A stretch of DNA of 64,000 nucleotides from Microbacterium jejuense (lineage in GTDB: Bacteria > Actinomycetota > Actinomycetes > Actinomycetales > Microbacteriaceae). Shown piece after piece: positions 18,709 through 28,613 of this stretch. The DNA lies in NCBI RefSeq assembly GCF_019511665.1, contig NZ_JAEUAW010000006.1:62001-126000 (forward strand). Direction: 5' to 3'. Within the stretch, counting starts at the first letter, position 1, and the number at the start of each line of letters is the position of its first letter. Below the pieces are notes generated by a model. That model searched no databases, had not been told where the DNA came from, and saw only the letters and a list, made by a program, of their open reading frames with translations. A program made the position numbers and the translations under genes.

Positions 18709-19503
<795 letters not shown>

Positions 19504-19518
19504 TCTTCGTTACCTTCT

Positions 19519-19848
19519 TCAGTTCACATCGAGCGTGACGGACGGATCGATGAGCACGTCATCGCCGTCGAGAGTGACCGCGTACACCGGGACCGGCTCG
19601 TACGCGGGGAGATTGAGGGGCTTGCCGGTGCGCAGCGAGAACGCCGAGCCGTGGGCCCAGCACTCCAGCGAGTCGCCGTCGACGAAGCCCTCCGACAGCG
19701 AGATGTCGCCGTGCGTGCAGGTATCGCCGATCGCGTGGACCTCGCCGTTGGAGTCGAGCACGACGGCCATCGGCACCCCGTCGATCTCGACGCGCCGCGC
19801 CTCGTCCTGGACGAGGTCACTGAGGGCGCACGCGCGCTGAGCGGTCAT
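19519..19848 (-). CDS. Rieske [2Fe-2S] protein of the suf operon
   Basis: A 109-residue bacterial Rieske ferredoxin-like protein. The cluster ligands are C44-x-H46 (CTHGD) and C63-x2-H66 (CWAHG). Stand-alone proteins of this kind are usually called non-heme oxygenase ferredoxin subunits, but no oxygenase is nearby and the gene sits between sufD (4-nt ATGA overlap) and sufC, which is a conserved actinobacterial arrangement. A role as electron donor or scaffold partner in SUF assembly is inferred from context. Confidence 0.9.
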   Translation of the reverse strand: MTAQRACALSDLVQDEARRVEIDGVPMAVVLDSNGEVHAIGDTCTHGDISLSEGFVDGDSLECWAHGSAFSLRTGKPLNLPAYEPVPVYAVTLDGDDVLIDPSVTLDVN

Positions 19849-21032
19849 GCCAGGTCCTCCTTGGCGAGCTCTTCTTCGATGGCGGCGAACAGCTCGGCCT
19901 CGAGGTCGGGCACGCCGATCTTCTGCACGATCTCGGCGAGGAACCCGAGGACGACCAGACGCCGGGCCTCGGCCTCGGGGATGCCGCGCGCCTGCAGGTA
20001 GAACAGCTGCTCGTCGTCGAAGCGCCCGGTGGCGCTCGCGTGGCCGGCGCCGCGGATGTCTCCGGTCTCGATCTCGAGGTTCGGGATCGACTCGGCGCGC
20101 GCGCCCTCGGTGAGCACCAGGTTGCGGTTCGCCTCGTACGAGTCCGTCGCGACGGCATCCGGTCCGATGAGGACGTCGCCGATCCACACGGTGCGCGCCG
20201 CAGCACCCTGCAGGGCGCTCTTGTACAGCACGTCACCGCTGGTCTCTGCGCCCTTGTGGTGCAGGTAGACCTGGCTCTCGAGGTGCTGGCCCGAGTCGGA
20301 GTAGCTGAGGCCGTACAGCTCTGCGCGCGAGCCGGTGCCGGCGAGCTCGACGCTCGGGTTCACGCGCACGACGCCGCCGCCGAAGCTGACGACGACGTGA
20401 CGCAGGCTCGCGTCGCGCTCGACACGCGCCTGGTGGGATGCCGCGTGCACCGCATCGTCGTCCCAGCGCTGCACCGTCACGAGTTCGAGGTGCGCGCCCT
20501 CGCGGACGATGATCTCGACGTTCTGCGCGAACTGGGCGCTGCCCGCGTGGCGCAGGACGACGGTCGCGCGGCTGTGACGGGATGCCTCGACCACCACGTG
20601 CGAGTGACCCACGAGGTCCGCTCCCCCGCCGGTCGCCTCGATCACGACGGGCTCGTCGAGCTCTGCCTCGGCCGGGATCGACACGTACAGCGCCTCGGCG
20701 GAGCGGGTCCACGCGACAGCTGCGGGCAGGTCCTCGGGGACGAACACCTCGCCGCGCGGCGCCTGGCCCACGGCGAGGCCGGCGCCTGCGACGGGGCCGG
20801 TCACGCTCAGCGAGACGGCGCCGGCGTCGCCAGGGGCATCCGCGAACAGTCGCTGCAGGCGCTGCACGGGCGTGTGCTTCCAGTTGACCTCGCGGCCCGT
20901 GGGCGCCTCGAAGGCGGCGGGATCGGTGGAGCGGAAGCGCTCGGAGCGCGTCTGAACCGGGACGAACGCGCCGGCGCCATCGGTGTGGCCCTTCGCGCCG
21001 GGGACGGTGGGGGCCTCAGTCGTGGGGCTCAT
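19845..21032 (-). CDS. sufD: Fe-S cluster assembly protein SufD
   Basis: A 395-residue SufD. The beta-helical core and C-terminal SufBD domain are visible: LYGLSYSDSGQHLESQVYLH, YKSALQGAAARTVW and, near the end, HASATGRFDDEQLFYLQARG with the conserved histidine. It forms the SufBC2D scaffold with SufB and SufC. It begins directly after the sufB stop codon with no gap and overlaps the Rieske gene by 4 nt. Confidence 0.95.
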   Translation of the reverse strand: MSPTTEAPTVPGAKGHTDGAGAFVPVQTRSERFRSTDPAAFEAPTGREVNWKHTPVQRLQRLFADAPGDAGAVSLSVTGPVAGAGLAVGQAPRGEVFVPEDLPAAVAWTRSAEALYVSIPAEAELDEPVVIEATGGGADLVGHSHVVVEASRHSRATVVLRHAGSAQFAQNVEIIVREGAHLELVTVQRWDDDAVHAASHQARVERDASLRHVVVSFGGGVVRVNPSVELAGTGSRAELYGLSYSDSGQHLESQVYLHHKGAETSGDVLYKSALQGAAARTVWIGDVLIGPDAVATDSYEANRNLVLTEGARAESIPNLEIETGDIRGAGHASATGRFDDEQLFYLQARGIPEAEARRLVVLGFLAEIVQKIGVPDLEAELFAAIEEELAKEDLA

Positions 21033-22451
21033 CTAGCCGACGGATCCTTCCATGCCCATCTCGATGAGCTTGTTGAGTTCGAGCGCGTACTCCATGGGCA
21101 GCTCGCGGGCGATCGGCTCGATGAAGCCGCGCACGATCATGGCCATGGCCTCGTCTTCGGGAAGACCGCGGCTCATCAGGTAGAACAGCTGCTCTTCGCT
21201 GACCTTCGAGACGGTGGCCTCGTGGCCGAGCTGCACGTCGTCGACGCGGATGTCGATCGCCGGGTACGTGTCGGAGCGCGAGATGGTGTCGACCAGCAGC
21301 GCGTCGCAGCGGACGGTGTTCGCCGAGTGGTGCGCGTTGGCGTCGACGCGGACCTCGCCGCGGTAGCCGGCGCGGCCCCCGCCGCGGGCGATCGACTTCG
21401 AGACGATCGAGGACTGCGTGTAGGGCGCCATGTGGATCATCTTCGCGCCGGCGTCCTGGTGCTGACCGGGACCGGCGAAGGCGACGGACAGCGTCTCGCC
21501 CTTGGCGTGCTCGCCCATCAGGAAGATCGACGGGTACTTCATCGTGACCTTCGAGCCGATGTTGCCGTCGATCCACTCCATGGTCGCGCCCTCGTGCGCC
21601 ACGGCGCGCTTGGTGACCAGGTTGTAGACGTTGTTCGACCAGTTCTGGATCGTCGTGTAGCGCACGCGGGCGTTCTTCTTCACGATGATCTCGACGACGG
21701 CCGAGTGCAGCGAGTCCGACTTGTAGATCGGGGCCGTGCAGCCCTCGATGTAGTGGACGTACGAGCCCTCGTCGGCGATGATGAGCGTCCGCTCGAACTG
21801 GCCCATGTTCTCGGTGTTGATGCGGAAGTAGGCCTGCAGCGGGATCTCGACGTGGACGCCCGGGGGCACGTAGACGAACGAGCCGCCCGACCACACCGCG
21901 GTGTTGAGCGCGGCGAACTTGTTGTCGCCGGCGGGGATCACGGTGCCGAAGTACTCCTCGAAGAACTCCGGGTGCTCGCGCAGCGCCGTGTCGGTGTCCA
22001 TGAAGATGACACCCTGCGCCTCGAGCTGCTCGTTGATCTGGTGGTAGACGACCTCGGACTCGTACTGCGCCGCCACGCCCGCGACGAGGCGCTGACGCTC
22101 CGCCTCCGGGATGCCGAGCTTCTCGTACGTGTTCCGGATGTCTTCGGGGAGGTCCTCCCACGACTGCGCCTGCTTCTCGGTCGAGCGCACGAAGTACTTG
22201 ATGTTCTCGAAGTCGATCTCGCTGAGATCGGCGCCCCACGTCGGCATGGGTTTGCGGTCGAACAGCTGCAGGCCCTTCAGGCGGGTCTTCAGCATCCACT
22301 CCGGCTCGGCCTTCAGAGCCGAGATGTCGCGGACCACCGCGTCGCTCAGGCCGCGCTTGGCGCTGGCTCCGGCGGCATCGGGGTCGTGCCAGCCGAACTC
22401 GTAGACCCCCAGACCTTCCAGCTCGGGGCGATCGATCAGCACATCAGTCAT
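21033..22451 (-). CDS. sufB: Fe-S cluster assembly protein SufB
   Basis: A 472-residue SufB, the length expected for the family. It shows YDSEVVYH-like core, [36 protein letters not shown] and the C-terminal [20 protein letters not shown]. The ATG at 22451 is preferred over an in-frame start 45 bp upstream because GGAGG precedes it and the protein then starts [10 protein letters not shown], as in relatives. It is the first gene of sufB-sufD-Rieske-sufC-sufT. No SufR-type repressor gene is adjacent. Confidence 0.95.
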   Translation of the reverse strand: MTDVLIDRPELEGLGVYEFGWHDPDAAGASAKRGLSDAVVRDISALKAEPEWMLKTRLKGLQLFDRKPMPTWGADLSEIDFENIKYFVRSTEKQAQSWEDLPEDIRNTYEKLGIPEAERQRLVAGVAAQYESEVVYHQINEQLEAQGVIFMDTDTALREHPEFFEEYFGTVIPAGDNKFAALNTAVWSGGSFVYVPPGVHVEIPLQAYFRINTENMGQFERTLIIADEGSYVHYIEGCTAPIYKSDSLHSAVVEIIVKKNARVRYTTIQNWSNNVYNLVTKRAVAHEGATMEWIDGNIGSKVTMKYPSIFLMGEHAKGETLSVAFAGPGQHQDAGAKMIHMAPYTQSSIVSKSIARGGGRAGYRGEVRVDANAHHSANTVRCDALLVDTISRSDTYPAIDIRVDDVQLGHEATVSKVSEEQLFYLMSRGLPEDEAMAMIVRGFIEPIARELPMEYALELNKLIEMGMEGSVG

Positions 22452-22572
22452 CGTCACGTTCTCCTCCGGGTCCTGCGGTGTCATCCGCCCCGGCATTCCG
22501 GTTCCCCCGGTGGAGTTACCTGGGGTGGATGCCGCTCGTCGGACCCTCTCAAAGCGGCGCAGAGATCGCGCC

Positions 22573-22578
22573 TAGACT
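22573..22578 (+). promoter_or_regulatory. -10 element for ctaA
   Basis: TAGACT, about 150 bp before the ctaA ATG in the 276-bp region between divergent sufB and ctaA. No convincing -10 for sufB is seen on the minus strand. Confidence 0.35.
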
Positions 22579-22727
22579 GTCGGTGGTGCGCTGCGCCCCC
22601 GTCTGCGATGAGCAGATCGGAGTCGCTCGCGACCGACCCCTCGATTCTACAGGTTCCACCCCGTCACGGACGCGCCTCGTCCGTCGTACGCGGCGTCCGG
22701 ATCCTCTGCCAGGAGGCGATCACCAGT

Positions 22728-23672
22728 ATGTCCGCGGACCAGCAGACCACCGCAGCACCCGGCCTGTGGCGGCGATTCCGGCTGTGGCTGCCCGATCGGG
22801 TCGACACCCGCGTGCGCGTCGCCGCCTGGATCTCGCTCATCCTCGAGATCGCCATCGTGGGGACGGGCGGCGCGGTGCGCCTGACGGACTCGGGACTGGG
22901 ATGCGAGTGGCCGCTGTGCACCGCGGACTCGCTGTTCCCGACCGAGGAGCAGAGCTATCACAGCATCATCGAGTTCGCGAACCGCGGACTGTCGTTCTTC
23001 GTCGGCCTCGCGGCGGTCGCCGTCGTCGTGTTCGCGTCGCGCCTGCGTCATCAGCGCCGCGACCTGTGGACCATGGCGTGGATCGTCTTCGCCGGTGTGC
23101 TCGTGCAGGCGGCGGTCGGCGGCATCCTCGTCATCTTCGATCTGCACCCGAACCTGGTCTCGTTCCACTACATCGTGTCGCTCGTGCTCGTCGGCGTCTC
23201 GGCGGCCTTCGTCGCCCGCATGGACCAGCCGGCCGGACCGCGAGAGCTCGCTGTGCCGCGCTGGATGTCGATCACGACGCACATCACGTCCTTCGTGCTC
23301 GCCCTCACCGTGTTCGTGGGCGTGCTCACCACCGGGGCCGGTCCGCACTCGGGCGACCCGGAGGTGACGCTGCGCAACGGCTTCGACGCGTCGCTGCTCG
23401 AGCACGTCCACTCGTGGCCGGCGTACGCGCTGTTCGCGCTCACGCTCGTGCTCGTGATCGGTTCGTCCGCGGCCGGGGCGAGGACGTTCCGCGGATGGGC
23501 GGTCGCGCTCCTCGCGGTCGAGCTCGTGCAGATCGGCGTCGGCCTCTACCAGGCGCGCAACGACCTGCCCCCGCTGGCGGTGGGCGTGCACATGGTGCTC
23601 GCGGCGATCTCTGTCGCGGTCATGACCGCCGTGGTCATGCACGTGAAGCGGCCCGTCGCCGTCGACGCCTGA
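22728..23672 (+). CDS. ctaA: Heme A synthase (COX15/CtaA)
   Basis: A 314-residue membrane protein with eight helices in two four-helix halves. TGGAVRLTDSGLGCEWPLC carries the Cys pair typical of this type, and histidines in HSIIEFANRG, NLVSFHYIVS, EHVHSW and VGVHMVLA are the heme ligands of the two halves. It oxidises heme O to heme A for aa3 oxidase. AGGAGG 11 nt before the ATG fixes the start. Its partner heme O synthase is at 27.3 kb. Confidence 0.93.
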   Translation: MSADQQTTAAPGLWRRFRLWLPDRVDTRVRVAAWISLILEIAIVGTGGAVRLTDSGLGCEWPLCTADSLFPTEEQSYHSIIEFANRGLSFFVGLAAVAVVVFASRLRHQRRDLWTMAWIVFAGVLVQAAVGGILVIFDLHPNLVSFHYIVSLVLVGVSAAFVARMDQPAGPRELAVPRWMSITTHITSFVLALTVFVGVLTTGAGPHSGDPEVTLRNGFDASLLEHVHSWPAYALFALTLVLVIGSSAAGARTFRGWAVALLAVELVQIGVGLYQARNDLPPLAVGVHMVLAAISVAVMTAVVMHVKRPVAVDA

Positions 23673-23778
23673 TCCCGGCACAGGGAACGCATAGGGTTCG
23701 CATTGCGGGCCCACGGCCTCTGCTGTCAAGGTGGAGGCCGTGACCACCCGGGTCGCGACCTCGAGGAGTGATCGACAC

Positions 23779-24219
23779 ATGTCCACCCGTCCCCCTCTCG
23801 CCCGCAGCATCCCGTTCTGGGGTCTTCTCGTCGTGTCGCTCGGCACCGCGGCCGGCGGCGCGTTCCTGCTCACGTCCAAGCTCGGCTCGATGACCGCCGT
23901 GCTGACCGACAACACCGCGACCCCTGTCGACGTGTACGTCGGTCAGTCCGTCGCCGTTGCGGGCGCCGTCCTGCTCGGCGCCGGCATCGTCGGGATCTTC
24001 CTGACCCTCGCGGTCGCCGCGTACGCGACGCTCCGCCCCGTGCCGGCCGTCGAGGTCGTCGAGCCCGTCGCGGCGGCGCCCGAGTTCGACGAGGTCGCGC
24101 CCGCGGCGGCGCCTGTCGTCACGACCGAGCCGGTCGTCGCGAGCGAGCCCGTCGTCGAGTCGGCGCCCCTCGTCGACGACGCCCCGGCCGACGAGCGCGA
24201 CGACGTCACCCCGCGCTGA
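23779..24219 (+). CDS. Small membrane protein with acidic Val/Ala/Pro tail
   Basis: A 146-residue protein with two membrane segments (about 9-30 and 52-77) and a low-complexity acidic tail rich in Val, Glu, Ala and Pro. I do not recognise a characterised family. A GAGGAG site 8 nt before the ATG supports this start over one 48 bp upstream. It follows ctaA in the same direction after 106 bp and ends at a bidirectional terminator. Confidence 0.7.
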   Translation: MSTRPPLARSIPFWGLLVVSLGTAAGGAFLLTSKLGSMTAVLTDNTATPVDVYVGQSVAVAGAVLLGAGIVGIFLTLAVAAYATLRPVPAVEVVEPVAAAPEFDEVAPAAAPVVTTEPVVASEPVVESAPLVDDAPADERDDVTPR

Positions 24220-24230
24220 CGCGCACCTTT

Positions 24231-24273
24231 CGAAGCCGCAGGGCTGAGCGTGAAGCGCTCCCCTGCGGCTTCG
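24231..24273. terminator. Bidirectional terminator between convergent genes
   Basis: Perfect 13-bp stem (24231-24243 with 24261-24273) whose loop contains a further 5-bp stem (GAGCG/CGCTC). Confidence 0.8.
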
Positions 24274-24285
24274 GCGTTCCCGGCG

Positions 24286-25089
24286 TCAGCAGCCGGGGCC
24301 GCGCGGATCCTCCGCACACGTGTGCTCGACGAGGGCCGTGCGCGCCTCGACGACCTGAACCGGATAGTCGCCCGTGCGGGCTGTCACGACGCCGTCCACG
24401 GCGCGCCATCCCGCACCGAAGTCCACCGCCGCCGAGTACTCCGTCGTGACGCTCGACAGGTAGACGCCGCGCTCCGCGTACGCATGGCTGGTGTCGGTGG
24501 GCGTGAACTGCGGACTGCCGGAGGCCGCCCACGCGACGCCGCCCGTCGTCGTCCGCAGCGACTGCCCGTCGCCGTACGAGAACACATAGGCCACCGGGGT
24601 GAACCGCACCGTCACCGGATACCCGAGCAGCACCCCGGGGATGTCTTGAGCGGATGCCGCGGCGACGAAGTTCGTCGGCATCCGCACGACTCCGAAACCG
24701 GCCGGCTCCCCTGTCAGCTGCGGCGCCGCCGGACGGAACGACACGAGGTCCGCCAGCGTCACGGTAGGGAACCCCGCATCCACGGGCTCCGCGGGGGCAT
24801 CCTTCGCCAGGCACAGCCCGTCGGGCGTATCGCAGATGCGGCCGGTGTCGGGCTCGTACCAGATGGTCGGAACGTGACCATCGTCGTGCACATCACCCGA
24901 GCCGCCATTAGCTCGATCTGGGTGAATTCGTTCAAGCCCCACCTCAAGGGATTCACCCGAGTTGGTCGTGGACTCATGGCACAACCCAGCTGAGATGAGT
25001 GCGGCGTTGCAGGCGCCCGCCGCTGGCGCCAACCCACTCCACTGATAAACGAGCAGGGTGCTCGTTAGGACAATCGACGTGGTCAGCAT
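24286..25089 (-). CDS. Secreted PKD-like protein
   Basis: A 267-residue protein. A hydrophobic N-terminus (residues 1-25) looks like a signal peptide or anchor. The C-terminal half has the PKD pattern FSYGDGQSL followed by TSHAYAERGVYLSSV. Six cysteines suggest extracytoplasmic disulfides. Its start overlaps the lipoprotein gene by 7 nt. The first 65 codons are AT-richer than the rest, as if replaced by recombination. Function unknown. Confidence 0.7.
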   Translation of the reverse strand: MLTTSIVLTSTLLVYQWSGLAPAAGACNAALISAGLCHESTTNSGESLEVGLERIHPDRANGGSGDVHDDGHVPTIWYEPDTGRICDTPDGLCLAKDAPAEPVDAGFPTVTLADLVSFRPAAPQLTGEPAGFGVVRMPTNFVAAASAQDIPGVLLGYPVTVRFTPVAYVFSYGDGQSLRTTTGGVAWAASGSPQFTPTDTSHAYAERGVYLSSVTTEYSAAVDFGAGWRAVDGVVTARTGDYPVQVVEARTALVEHTCAEDPRGPGC

Positions 25090-25607
25090 CCATCTTCCCG
25101 AGCGGTCACACTTTTCTCGATAGCGAGCTCGTCGCCCACGGCAACAAACTCGACCCGGACCAGCACCTGGGGCGCCCGGTTAGCTGGCGTCACATCCTGG
25201 TTTGACTCGTCGACTACACGAGAATCGGTGGCGTCGATGCAGACCTCCAGCACTGTCTCACCAGTCCCCGAGTTAGCTCGGATTCGGTCAACCCGCTCGA
25301 TGTGGTTCTCTCCGACGACGCGTAGCCCGATCTCGCGAAACTGGCGGTTGACCTCAATCTGCTCTTCAAGTGCCTCACCGATCAGGAAGCTGTCCGGCGC
25401 TGGCTCTGAGTGGGGATCGGCCCATCGCGCGTTCTCGGCATCCACATAAGCGCGGTACGTCTCCTCCGCAGCGGCGAACGCCTCGTCCTCGCTTGCGAAC
25501 ACCGCGGTCGGCGTGGGCGTGGGCTCGGGCGCCGGGGCGAGGCATCCACTCAGCATCAGGGCGGCAGCCGCCAGCCCGAGGGTCGCCGTCGTCGCGCGCA
25601 GGATCAC
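25083..25607 (-). CDS. Putative lipoprotein
   Basis: A 174-residue protein with a type II signal peptide: charged start, hydrophobic stretch and the lipobox LSGC with C22. A Pro/Thr linker follows, then a small alpha+beta-looking domain. No recognised domain name. GTG start, leaderless (TACGGT, 6 nt). It overlaps the downstream PKD-like gene by 7 nt, so the two are coupled and probably act together at the cell surface. The 3' two-thirds has lower GC than its surroundings. Confidence 0.75.
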   Translation of the reverse strand: MILRATTATLGLAAAALMLSGCLAPAPEPTPTPTAVFASEDEAFAAAEETYRAYVDAENARWADPHSEPAPDSFLIGEALEEQIEVNRQFREIGLRVVGENHIERVDRIRANSGTGETVLEVCIDATDSRVVDESNQDVTPANRAPQVLVRVEFVAVGDELAIEKSVTAREDGC

Positions 25608-25613
25608 CCGACC

Positions 25614-25619
25614 ACCGTA
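25614..25619 (-). promoter_or_regulatory. Leaderless -10 of the lipoprotein gene
   Basis: TACGGT on the minus strand, 6 nt, GTG at 25607. Confidence 0.5.
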
Positions 25620-25646
25620 ACGGCAGCCGTGCGGCCGCCGCCCGAG

Positions 25647-26891
25647 TTATCCACAGCCCGCGTGGGCCCGCGCCTCGGCGGTCCGCTCCTGCATCCGCTG
25701 CCGTTCCGCGAGGGTTCCCGCCAGCTCGGCGGCGTCGGCGTATGCGTCGGCCGCCTCGTTCCAGCGCCCGAGCTGCGACAGGAACGACGCCCGCGCGGCG
25801 GGCAGGTACGGATAGCGCTGCAGCGCGGGCTCGGCGGCGACGGCGTCGACCGCGGCGAGCCCCGCCGCTGCCCCGTCGCGCATCCCGAGGGCGACCGCGC
25901 GGTTGAGGGCCACGACGGGGCTCGGCCAGATCCGCGCGAGCAGGCCGTAGAGGTCGACGATCCGCGTCCAGTCGGTGTCTGCCCATGTCGGCGCCTGCGC
26001 ATGGACGGCGGCGATCGCGGCCGCGAGGGCGTACTGGTCGACCGGCCCGTCCGCCGCCTGCGCCAGCAGCGCGAGACCCTCGTCGATCAGCGTGCGATCC
26101 CACCGGGTGCGGTCCTGCGCGGGGAGCAGCTCATCACGGGTCTCTCGACGCGCATCGGTCAGCAGCATGAGCGCGAGCAGGCCGGTGACCGACCGGTCCG
26201 CCGGCAGGAGATCATGCACCATGCGCGTCAGCGCGATGGCCTCGTCCACGACGTCGGCGCGCACGACGGTCTCACCGGACGGCGGCGCATGGCCCACGGT
26301 GAACACCAGATGCAGCACATCGCACACGACCGACACCCGCGAGGGCAGCTCGTGCGCGTCGGGGATGCGGAACGGGATGCGCGCGGCGGCGATCTTGCGT
26401 TTGGCGCGCGTGATGCGCGCCGCCATGGTGGGCTCACCGACGAGGAATGCCGCCGCGATGTCGCCGGTCGACACCCCGCACACCAGTCGCAGCGTCAGGG
26501 CGACCTGCGCCTCGCGCGCCAGCGCCGGGTGACAGCACGTGAAGATGAGCCGCAGCCGGTCGTCGGCATGCCATGCGGTCTCATCCTCGGCGGGCGGCTC
26601 GGCCACGAGCAGCGGGAGTCGGCGCCGCAGCGCCGCCTCCCGCCGCAGCACGTCGCGCGCACGGTTGGCCGCGACCGTCGTGAGCCACGCGCCGGGACGA
26701 TCCGGGATGCCGCGCACCGGCCACACCTCGACGGCCCGGGTGAACGCCTCCTGCGTGCACTCCTCCGCGAGGTCCAGGTCGCCGGTCAGGCGGGCGGTCG
26801 CCGCGACGACCGCCGCCCACTCCTCTCGGTGGGCACGGCTCAGAGCGGCCGGCACCGCGGCGGACCGGTCACCGCCGCGTGCGGCATCCAT
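25647..26891 (-). CDS. ECF42-type RNA polymerase sigma factor
   Basis: A 414-residue ECF sigma factor with a long C-terminal extension. Sigma-2 region about 17-86 (EECTQEAFTRAVEVW, PGAWLTTVAANRARD), sigma-4 about 118-170 (TLRLVCGVSTGDIAAAFLV ... RITRAKRKI), then the DUF6596/TPR-like extension (NRAVALGMRDGAAAGLAAVD). This layout and the adjacent YciI/DGPF gene match group ECF42, where the extension replaces an anti-sigma factor and is needed for activity (recalled). It starts 3 nt after the YciI stop, in one operon. Confidence 0.9.
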   Translation of the reverse strand: MDAARGGDRSAAVPAALSRAHREEWAAVVAATARLTGDLDLAEECTQEAFTRAVEVWPVRGIPDRPGAWLTTVAANRARDVLRREAALRRRLPLLVAEPPAEDETAWHADDRLRLIFTCCHPALAREAQVALTLRLVCGVSTGDIAAAFLVGEPTMAARITRAKRKIAAARIPFRIPDAHELPSRVSVVCDVLHLVFTVGHAPPSGETVVRADVVDEAIALTRMVHDLLPADRSVTGLLALMLLTDARRETRDELLPAQDRTRWDRTLIDEGLALLAQAADGPVDQYALAAAIAAVHAQAPTWADTDWTRIVDLYGLLARIWPSPVVALNRAVALGMRDGAAAGLAAVDAVAAEPALQRYPYLPAARASFLSQLGRWNEAADAYADAAELAGTLAERQRMQERTAEARAHAGCG

Positions 26892-26894
26892 TCG

Positions 26895-27248
26895 TCAGCC
26901 GCGGTGCACGAGCGGCTGCACCTGCACACCGCCGTGCTCTTCGGTGGTCTCGTGCAGCAGAGCGGCCAGCGCGAGCGCCTCATCGAGATCGGGGACGTCG
27001 ACGAGGTAGAAGCCGCCGAGCACCTCCTTGGTCTCGAGGAACGGCCCGTCGGTCACGAGCGGCCGTTCGCCGCCGGGCCGCAGCGTCGTCGCCGTGGTGC
27101 TGGGCTCGAGCTCCCCGTACGCGAGGATCGCCGCGCCAGCGCGCTCGGCGAACGCCGCGTGCCCCGCGTCGGTCGCCCGCATCCCCTCGTCGGTGCGGGC
27201 GTCCCACTGCGCCTCGTCGCCGTAGATCAGGATCATGTACTTCGCCAT
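26895..27248 (-). CDS. YciI/DGPF-domain protein
   Basis: A 117-residue ferredoxin-like-fold protein. It starts MAKYMILIYGDEAQW and carries the TDGPF motif at 66-70 that names the family. These proteins are the standard partners and targets of ECF42 sigma factors; their biochemical function is not established. GAAGGAG precedes the ATG. A promoter fitting the ECF42 consensus lies 47-74 bp upstream, which suggests an autoregulated two-gene unit. Confidence 0.9.
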   Translation of the reverse strand: MAKYMILIYGDEAQWDARTDEGMRATDAGHAAFAERAGAAILAYGELEPSTTATTLRPGGERPLVTDGPFLETKEVLGGFYLVDVPDLDEALALAALLHETTEEHGGVQVQPLVHRG

Positions 27249-27294
27249 CGTTCGCTCCTTCGTCGTCGAGAGGCATTGTGCCCCTCACCCATCC

Positions 27295-27322
27295 GACGAA
27301 CGAGCCCCCGCCGGAATCGACA
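27295..27322 (-). promoter_or_regulatory. Candidate ECF42 promoter
   Basis: On the minus strand TGTCGA (27322-27317), an 18-bp spacer and CGTC (27298-27295), upstream of the YciI-sigma operon. As I recall, ECF42 recognises TGTCGA at -35 and CGA/TC at -10, which this matches. Confidence 0.6.
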
Positions 27323-27330
27323 GGGGCTCG
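27301..27330 (-). terminator. Hairpin after ctaB
   Basis: 8-bp stem CGAGCCCC/GGGGCTCG, 4 nt beyond the ctaB stop. It overlaps the -35 of the ECF42-type promoter. Confidence 0.45.
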
Positions 27331-27333
27331 GAA

Positions 27334-28278
27334 TCAGAACGGCAGCAGCGGATCGATCGCGATCGCGACGAACAGCAGCGTCAGGTAGGTGATCGACGCG
27401 TGGAACACGCGCATCGGACGCGGCTCGGTGCCGCGGACGGCGCGGTTGTAGAGCACGTGCGACTCGTAGATGAACCATCCGCCGAAGACCACGGCCGAGA
27501 CGGTGTAGACGAGCCCCATGTCGGCGACGGGGATCAGCAGCAGCGAGCACACGACGGTCGCCCACGCGTAGAGAATCACCTGCAGCCCCACCTGCGAGCC
27601 GGCGCGCGTCGCGCCGAGCATCGGCACGTCCACATTCTCGTACTGGTCCTTGTACTTCATCGACAGCGGCCAGTAGTGCGGCGGCGTCCACAGGAACACC
27701 AGGGCGAACAGGATGACCGGCGGCCACGCGAGCGAGCCGGTCACGGCCGTCCAGCCGATCAGCACCGGGAAGCAGCCCGCGATGCCGCCCCACACGATGT
27801 TCTGCTCGGTGCGGCGCTTGAGGATCATCGTGTAGATCACGACGTAGAAGAAGATGGCGACCGCCGACAGCGTCGCAGCCAGCCAGTTCGTCGTGAGCCA
27901 CAGCCACACCGTCGAGAAGACGGCGAGCGACCACGCGAAGATCAGCGCACCGCGCGGTGAGACCTCGCCCGTGACGAGCGGGCGGTTGACGGTCCGCTGC
28001 ATATGCGCGTCGATGTCGCGATCGAGGTACATGTTGAACGCCGCCGCGGAGCCGGCGCTGGCGGTGCCGCCGATGACGGTGGCGACGATCAGCCACAGGC
28101 TCGGGAAGCCGCCCTGCGCCAGGATCATCACCGGCACGGTGGTCACCAGCAGCAGTTCGAGGACGCGCGGCTTCATCAGGGCGACGTACGCCTTGACCGT
28201 GCGGCCGATTCCCTGGCGAGTCCGGCGGGGTGCGTCGACGGTGGATGCCTCGTCCCCGGCCGTCTTCGTGATGTCCAT
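27334..28278 (-). CDS. ctaB: Heme O synthase (protoheme IX farnesyltransferase)
   Basis: A 314-residue UbiA-family prenyltransferase with about nine helices. The first Asp-rich motif NMYLDRDID gives N82-D86-D90, and the second lies in the [20 protein letters not shown] region. It attaches farnesyl to heme [11 protein letters not shown] at 28278 is taken as the start; an in-frame extension of 31 residues upstream is Ala/Gly-rich and crosses the -10 region. Divergent from tkt, the usual actinobacterial order. Confidence 0.93.
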   Translation of the reverse strand: MDITKTAGDEASTVDAPRRTRQGIGRTVKAYVALMKPRVLELLLVTTVPVMILAQGGFPSLWLIVATVIGGTASAGSAAAFNMYLDRDIDAHMQRTVNRPLVTGEVSPRGALIFAWSLAVFSTVWLWLTTNWLAATLSAVAIFFYVVIYTMILKRRTEQNIVWGGIAGCFPVLIGWTAVTGSLAWPPVILFALVFLWTPPHYWPLSMKYKDQYENVDVPMLGATRAGSQVGLQVILYAWATVVCSLLLIPVADMGLVYTVSAVVFGGWFIYESHVLYNRAVRGTEPRPMRVFHASITYLTLLFVAIAIDPLLPF

Positions 28279-28613
28279 GGCCCCCGCTATCGCCGCCTGC
28301 AGAATCTCCCCAAGTCTAGGGCATCGGGCCGCGCCCGCCCCGCCCCGGGCGGGCGACACCGCGGGTGTCACCGGTCACATCCGAGCGGGCGACGCAGTGA
28401 GCGGATCGTGACGAGCGCGTCACCCGCCGGTGACCGTGCGCGCAATCGGGTTCGCAAGACTCTGTCACATTGACGGCTCGCATGGCCTGGGCGGCACACC
28501 GCTTCGCTATGCTGAACACACGCGCGCCCGCCGCCGATCTTCCCCTTCTCCATCCGGACAAGGGCCGCGAATCGGCCACCTGCCGGGCGCAACTCCTCGA
28601 GAAAGGCGCCTGG
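28279..28613. other. 335-bp divergent control region between ctaB and tkt
   Basis: No gene. For ctaB the minus strand has TAGACT (28318-28313). For tkt the plus strand has TATGCT (28508-28513), giving a leader of about 95 nt. In the middle lie an inverted repeat GACACC/GGTGTC (28355-28369) and the near-palindrome TGTCACCGGTCACA (28366-28379); GTCACAT recurs at 28464-28470. No -35 element is convincing for either gene. Confidence 0.5.

Noticed and set aside
19519..19848. Ring-hydroxylating dioxygenase ferredoxin
   Set aside because: The Rieske motif alone does not imply an oxygenase; no oxygenase subunits are present and the gene is embedded in suf.
20040..22727. Very long in-frame extension upstream of ctaA
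   Set aside because: It is antisense to sufD and sufB; AGGAGG and the expected protein N-terminus place the ctaA start at 22728.
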